Below are positions 60,230-64,000 of a stretch of 64,000 nucleotides of DNA, piece after piece. This stretch comes from a halophilic archaeon (GTDB taxonomy: Archaea > Halobacteriota > Halobacteria > Halobacteriales > Haladaptataceae), in contig QNGA01000005.1 of NCBI GenBank assembly GCA_003298465.1, forward strand, positions 1 through 64,000, written 5' to 3'. The notes beneath the pieces are model-generated. The model had not been told where the DNA came from, made no database searches, and saw only the letters and a program-made list of their open reading frames with translations. Made by a program: the position numbers and the translations under genes. Within the stretch, counting starts at the first letter, position 1. Each line of letters begins with the position of its first letter.

Positions 60230-61774
60230 TTACTCCTCGAATCGGTCGGCGAACCACTCCCACTCGCGGGAGTCGAACGGTAGCTCTCGCAGGTCCCAGG
60301 GGTCGGGGCTCTCCACGCGCTCGCCCCGGCGCGCCGACGTCACGACGTTGTAGAGCCACACGAGCTGGCCGACCCCGAGGACGTAGGCGAACACGGTCGC
60401 GACCTGCTGAAGGGGGGCGAATCGGGCGGGGTAGGTCGCCATCCGGCGCGGGAGGCCGGCCGCCCCGAACACGAGCAGGGGGACGAAGGTTCCGAGCGCG
60501 CCGATTGCCGAGAGCCAGAAGTGCAGGCGGGCGAGCCGGCGGTCGTACCATCGCCCGGCGAGCAGCGGGAACCAGTAGTAGCCCGCAGCGAACAGCGCGA
60601 ACACCGACGTCCCGACGAGCATGAGGTGGAAGTGGCCGACGACGTAGTAGGTGCCGTGGAGGAGGCGGTCCACCGGCACCGCCGCGAGGAAGACGCCCGT
60701 CACGCCGCCGACGACGAAGTTCGCCACGGCGCCGAGACAGAACAGCATCGGCGCGACGAGCCGTATCCGGCCGTTCCACAGCGTCGCTATCCAGTTGAAC
60801 GTCTTCACCGCGCTCGGCACGGCGATGGCGATGGAGACGGCCATGAAACTCGCCTGGAGCCGGGGGTCCATCCCCGTCGCGAACATGTGGTGGGCCCAGA
60901 CGCCGAAGCTCAGGACGCCGATGGCCAGCGTCGAGTAGACGACGAACTGAAATCCGAACAGCCGGCGGCCCGCGAACCGCGGCAGCACGTAGCTCACGAC
61001 GCCCATCGGCGGCAACACGAGAATGTACACCTCGGGGTGGCCGAAGAACCAGAACAGGTGCTGCCACAGCAGGGGGCCGCCGCCCGGCGTCGTGAAGAAG
61101 GTCGTACCCAGGTTGCGGTCGAGCAGCAGCATCACGGCGGCGCTGCCGAGCACGGGGAACGCGAAGACGACGAGACCGCCCGTCACGAGCATCGTCCACG
61201 AGAAGACGTCGAGGTTCCGCCACGCGACCTCCCGCGAGGCAAGCACGGTGACGACGACGTTGATGGCGCCCGTGATGGTGCCGAGGCCGGAGAGGTGGAG
61301 ACCGAGCAACGCGAGGTCGACGGCCGGGTTCGCCGTCTCGACGGACATCGGCGGGTAGAACGTCCATCCGGTCGCGAGCGGACCGAAGGTGTCGACCCCG
61401 AGCAGGTCGGTGACGATGCCGGCCCGCAACAGCAGGGCGGCGGGCGGCAGCACCCAGAACGCGACGGCGTTCGCCCGAGGGAACGCCATGTCGTCCGCGC
61501 CGACGAGGATGGGCAGGAGGTAGTTCGCCAGGCCGAAGACGACCGGGCCGGCGAACAGGAACAGCATCGTCAACCCGTGGGTGGTGAAGAGGGCGTCGTA
61601 GGTGCCGGTCGGCCAGACGCCGGGCCGCGGCGAGAGGGCGTCCGTCCGGAGCATCATCGCGTCGAGCGCGCCGAGGAGTCCCGACGCGCTCCCGAACGCG
61701 AGATACAGCAGGCCGACGTCCCGGTGGTCGACGGTCGTCAGCCACCGGCGGAGTCCGGGTGGTTTCCCGGCCAT
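60230..61774 (-). CDS. coxA: Haem-copper oxidase subunit I (cytochrome c oxidase type)
   Basis: A 514-aa product with 12-13 TM segments. Haem and Cu ligands are in TTHGLTMLFLFAGPVVFGLA, FFGHPEVYILVLPP (Cu-B His, cross-linked Tyr and the Glu of the D-channel), GVWAHHMFATG (two Cu-B His) and YYVVGHFHLMLVGTSVF (haem His pair). The D-channel entrance DMAFPRAN is retained. The K-channel region reads VPSAVKTFNW instead of IPTGVK. Reduces O2 and pumps protons. No subunit II or III gene adjoins it, unusual for coxA. It starts immediately after the stop of the upstream MFS-like gene. Confidence 0.94.
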   Translation of the reverse strand: MAGKPPGLRRWLTTVDHRDVGLLYLAFGSASGLLGALDAMMLRTDALSPRPGVWPTGTYDALFTTHGLTMLFLFAGPVVFGLANYLLPILVGADDMAFPRANAVAFWVLPPAALLLRAGIVTDLLGVDTFGPLATGWTFYPPMSVETANPAVDLALLGLHLSGLGTITGAINVVVTVLASREVAWRNLDVFSWTMLVTGGLVVFAFPVLGSAAVMLLLDRNLGTTFFTTPGGGPLLWQHLFWFFGHPEVYILVLPPMGVVSYVLPRFAGRRLFGFQFVVYSTLAIGVLSFGVWAHHMFATGMDPRLQASFMAVSIAIAVPSAVKTFNWIATLWNGRIRLVAPMLFCLGAVANFVVGGVTGVFLAAVPVDRLLHGTYYVVGHFHLMLVGTSVFALFAAGYYWFPLLAGRWYDRRLARLHFWLSAIGALGTFVPLLVFGAAGLPRRMATYPARFAPLQQVATVFAYVLGVGQLVWLYNVVTSARRGERVESPDPWDLRELPFDSREWEWFADRFEE

Positions 61775-63046
61775 TCACGCTCGAACCCTCCTGGCGAACC
61801 GCAGGTACTCCCAGCAGCCGAGCAGGCCGACGCAGCTCGCGAGGCCGAACGCGAGTTCGGGGGCGACGCCGTATAGCAGTCCGCCGACGAGCGGTGCGGG
61901 AGCCACGGCGACGCGCCGACCGACCCGGTATGCGTCGAAGCTCGCGGGATCGGTCCGCGCCGCGAGCAGCGCCGCCCGCGCCGGCCGCGCGGCGAGGTAC
62001 CAGCCGAGCGCGCCGAACAGCGCGGCGAGCGCGCCGAGCACGGCGGGCACGGTGACGAAGAGCAACGGGAAGAGCGCGGCGGCGAGCAGTCCGGACCCCG
62101 CGATCGCTCGCGCCGCCGACCCGGCGTCGGCGGCGCCGCGCCGGACGAGTCGCGCGGCCGGCAGCGCTCCGAGGAGCGCGACCAGCGTCTCGACGCCGAG
62201 CAGGAGGGCGAACGTCGCCTCGGGCTGTAGTCGGACGCCGAGCACCGTCGCCGTGACCCGGCGCGAGTGGACGGCGACGACCACGAGGAAGACGGCGACC
62301 ATCCCGACCGCGAACCGGACGAGCGCGTCGCCGACGAGCAGCGAGCGCGCGGCGGGCGATACGTTCCGGAGTCGTTCGCGCGCCCGTGCGAGCGACGGCC
62401 GCGGTCGCACCTGCCGGACGTCAGGCCGGTCGTGCGACTCGTCCGGCGCGTCGAAGACGCCGACCGTCACCGCGGCCGTGAGGACGGCGGCCGCGGCGAG
62501 CGCGACCAGGACCTGGTACGCCGCGAGGAAGTCCAGTGCGCCGACGAACAGGCCGGCGGCGACGCCGACCGCGCCGAGCAGGCCGACCCGCCGGCCGGTC
62601 GCCGAACGAGCGCGTCTGCCGGCGTCCGTCGCGGTCGCGCGCCGGGGAAGCGGCGCGAGCGGTCCCAGCGCGTCGGCAGGCCGCCAGGGGCACAGCGCGA
62701 GCAGACCGAGGAGCACCCAGGTCCACGGTTCGAGCGCGAGGACGACCAGCGAGACGCTGCCGAGGTACGGCGCGGCCAGCCAGAGCGCGAGACCGCCGGC
62801 CGCGAACAGCGCGGCGGCGACCCGCTCGTGGCGGCCGACGACCGTCCGGAGCCGTCGGCGCGCGGCGGGAACCGCGAGGGTGGCCGCGACCGCGACGCTA
62901 CCGTAGAGGCCGACCAGCCACGCCCGCGCGCCGAGGATTCGGAGGTACTCGGCGACGTAGCGCCCGGCGACGCCCACGAGCAGGTGCGCGCCGAGCGCCG
63001 CGAGCGCAGGGCGGCGGACGAGGGACGAAGTGGTTCTGTCGGTCAT
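61775..63046 (-). CDS. MFS-like transporter
   Basis: A 423-aa very Ala/Leu/Val/Arg-rich membrane protein with 10-12 hydrophobic segments in two halves separated by a charged cytoplasmic loop (about residues 205-235, DAPDESHDRPDVRQVRPRPS). The start GAHLLVGVAGRYVAEYLRIL and a basic loop with PAARRRLRTVV fit the MFS TM1-3 pattern. The second half has GDALVRFAVGMVAVFLVVVA. Substrate unknown. Its stop abuts the coxA ATG (TGAATG), suggesting coupled translation. Confidence 0.7.
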   Translation of the reverse strand: MTDRTTSSLVRRPALAALGAHLLVGVAGRYVAEYLRILGARAWLVGLYGSVAVAATLAVPAARRRLRTVVGRHERVAAALFAAGGLALWLAAPYLGSVSLVVLALEPWTWVLLGLLALCPWRPADALGPLAPLPRRATATDAGRRARSATGRRVGLLGAVGVAAGLFVGALDFLAAYQVLVALAAAAVLTAAVTVGVFDAPDESHDRPDVRQVRPRPSLARARERLRNVSPAARSLLVGDALVRFAVGMVAVFLVVVAVHSRRVTATVLGVRLQPEATFALLLGVETLVALLGALPAARLVRRGAADAGSAARAIAGSGLLAAALFPLLFVTVPAVLGALAALFGALGWYLAARPARAALLAARTDPASFDAYRVGRRVAVAPAPLVGGLLYGVAPELAFGLASCVGLLGCWEYLRFARRVRA

Positions 63047-63113
63047 CGTTCAGTGTTAGCAAGTATCATAACAGAGCACGACGGTGGAACCGTCGAGTGC
63101 CGACCGGAAGCGC

Positions 63114-64000
63114 CTACCGCAGTTCCCGGACCGCCTCGCGGAGTTCGTCGCCGGCGTCGCGAAGCGCGGCCCCGAATCCGCGCAGCGACTCGCCGACGTG
63201 GCCGAGCGCGCGGACGAGGTGGCCGCCGGCACGCCGGAGCGCACCGCCGGCGCGCCAGACGCCGCCGGCGAGCCCCACGACGCCGCCGCCGACGGTGCGT
63301 CCCGCGGTGGCGACGTGGCCCAGCGCCAGTCGGACGTCGTAGTACGCGCTCCCGACGACGCCAGGGAACGCGACCAGGGCGTCACCGATGCGGTCGGGAC
63401 CGTAGGTGACGTACACCTGGCCGACGAACAGGGGGGTGAGGAGGAGGTTCAGCACGAGGGTGTACCCCTCGGGCGCGGTGCCGCCGACCTGGCCCTGCGG
63501 CGGGACGAGGCCGAGTCCCGCGAACAGGTAGTGGACGGTGACGCCCGCGACGACGCTCGCGACGAACATCGCGACGAACAGCACGGCCGCGGCGCGGTCG
63601 CCGTAGTAGCGCCGGTAAGCGTTCACTAGCGGCGGGATGATGAGGTCGGCGAAGACGAACGACAGCACGCTCCCGAACGCGATGCCGTTCTGCCACAGCA
63701 CGAGCGCAAACGGGATGTTGCCCACCGAGCAGACGAACGTGGCGACGCCGACGAGGACGGCGATGACGCTGCTCGACAGCACCCAGGTGAACCCGGAGCC
63801 GCCCGTGCTGAACAGGGTCGTCCACCACGCCTGGGGGACCAGCGCCGCGACGAAACCGGCGACGAGGAAGCCGACGCCGATGTCCTCCCAGAGCATGTCC
63901 CACTCCTTGACGGTGCTCGTGGCCGCGCGAGTCCATGTGCGCCGCGAGGTGAGTCCTCCGCCCCCGCCGGCGACGCCGGTCGGTTCCGTCGGGTCTTCCG
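63114..64000 (-). CDS. COG0701-type permease, C-terminal part (runs off right edge)
   Basis: The minus-strand frame is open to the window edge. Upstream of ATG 63898-63896 the in-frame residues LTSRRTWTRAATSTVKEWDM match the linker between the two halves of this permease family, so the gene starts outside. The visible half has WEDIGVGFLVAGFVAALVPQ, the conserved VGNIPFALVLWQNGIAFG with VLSFVFADLIIPPLVNAY, and further TM segments. The C-terminal ~70 residues are Gly/Ala/Arg-rich and helical. Relatives transport organoarsenicals or are unassigned (DUF318). The HMA metal chaperone at 52745 may be relevant. Confidence 0.82.
   Translation of the reverse strand, partial: EDPTEPTGVAGGGGGLTSRRTWTRAATSTVKEWDMLWEDIGVGFLVAGFVAALVPQAWWTTLFSTGGSGFTWVLSSSVIAVLVGVATFVCSVGNIPFALVLWQNGIAFGSVLSFVFADLIIPPLVNAYRRYYGDRAAAVLFVAMFVASVVAGVTVHYLFAGLGLVPPQGQVGGTAPEGYTLVLNLLLTPLFVGQVYVTYGPDRIGDALVAFPGVVGSAYYDVRLALGHVATAGRTVGGGVVGLAGGVWRAGGALRRAGGHLVRALGHVGESLRGFGAALRDAGDELREAVRELR

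Noticed and set aside
59372..60283. A 303-aa plus-strand frame and similar long frames at 56215-57731, 60521-61876 and 62267-63409
   Set aside because: These are antisense shadows of well-recognised minus-strand genes (KhtT, GDH, CoxA, MFS-like); high GC keeps the opposite frames open.

Overview
The window is haloarchaeal DNA (class Halobacteria). The evidence is acidic Asp/Glu-rich proteins, an archaeal TFIIB, a HalX response regulator, Bat-type HTH regulators, DUF7344/DUF7504-type regulators, UPF0058 and DUF5789 proteins, TATA-box promoters with very short or absent leaders, and IS200/IS605 and IS1341-type TnpB elements. A ParA-type ATPase with a small partner and an upstream repeat array, an extra tfb gene and heavy IS decay suggest a megaplasmid, secondary replicon or integrated plasmid island. 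No replication initiator gene was seen.

Layout. 1-6 kb: the end of a Bat-like regulator, a NarK/NNP-type transporter, two UspA proteins and a beta-helix surface protein. 6-17 kb: an IS4-like (YREK) transposase broken by one frameshift, an amino-acid block (PLP fold-III D-serine/D-threonine-type enzyme, asparaginase, threonine synthase), a nonsense-mutated NhaC antiporter, a double UspA and a decayed IS605 (tnpA with a stop, chimeric tnpB). 17-29 kb: MscS channel, then a graveyard holding a frame-broken lipoprotein nuclease, a SprT-like pseudogene with a 15-G run, tRNA-Thr(UGU), a broken membrane protein and truncated transposase copies, interspersed with intact YdjM, DedA, DUF5789 and a putative HTH/TumE toxin-antitoxin pair.

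29-34 kb is a compact sugar island: ptsH-ptsI (+) converging on dhaK-dhaL-dhaM (-), followed by mgsA. EI and HPr would phosphorylate DhaM, which recharges DhaL so that DhaK can make dihydroxyacetone phosphate; methylglyoxal synthase can drain any excess. 34-48 kb holds TnpB remnants, the par locus, three regulators, TFB, trehalose-6-phosphate synthase (otsA) and TnpB end hairpins.

48-52 kb holds regulators (Bat-like, DUF7504, HalX response regulator, PAS histidine kinase). From 52 kb to the right edge the DNA is visibly more GC-rich and IS-free, with sixteen minus-strand genes packed with frequent 4-nt overlaps: zinc ribbons, an HMA metal chaperone, a beta-propeller / beta-helix / membrane-protein set transcribed behind PadR and glutamate dehydrogenase, a KhtT/KhtU-like cation-proton antiporter, a lone haem-copper oxidase subunit I, an MFS-like protein and a COG0701 permease cut by the edge. 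This block is the best candidate for an undescribed functional unit.
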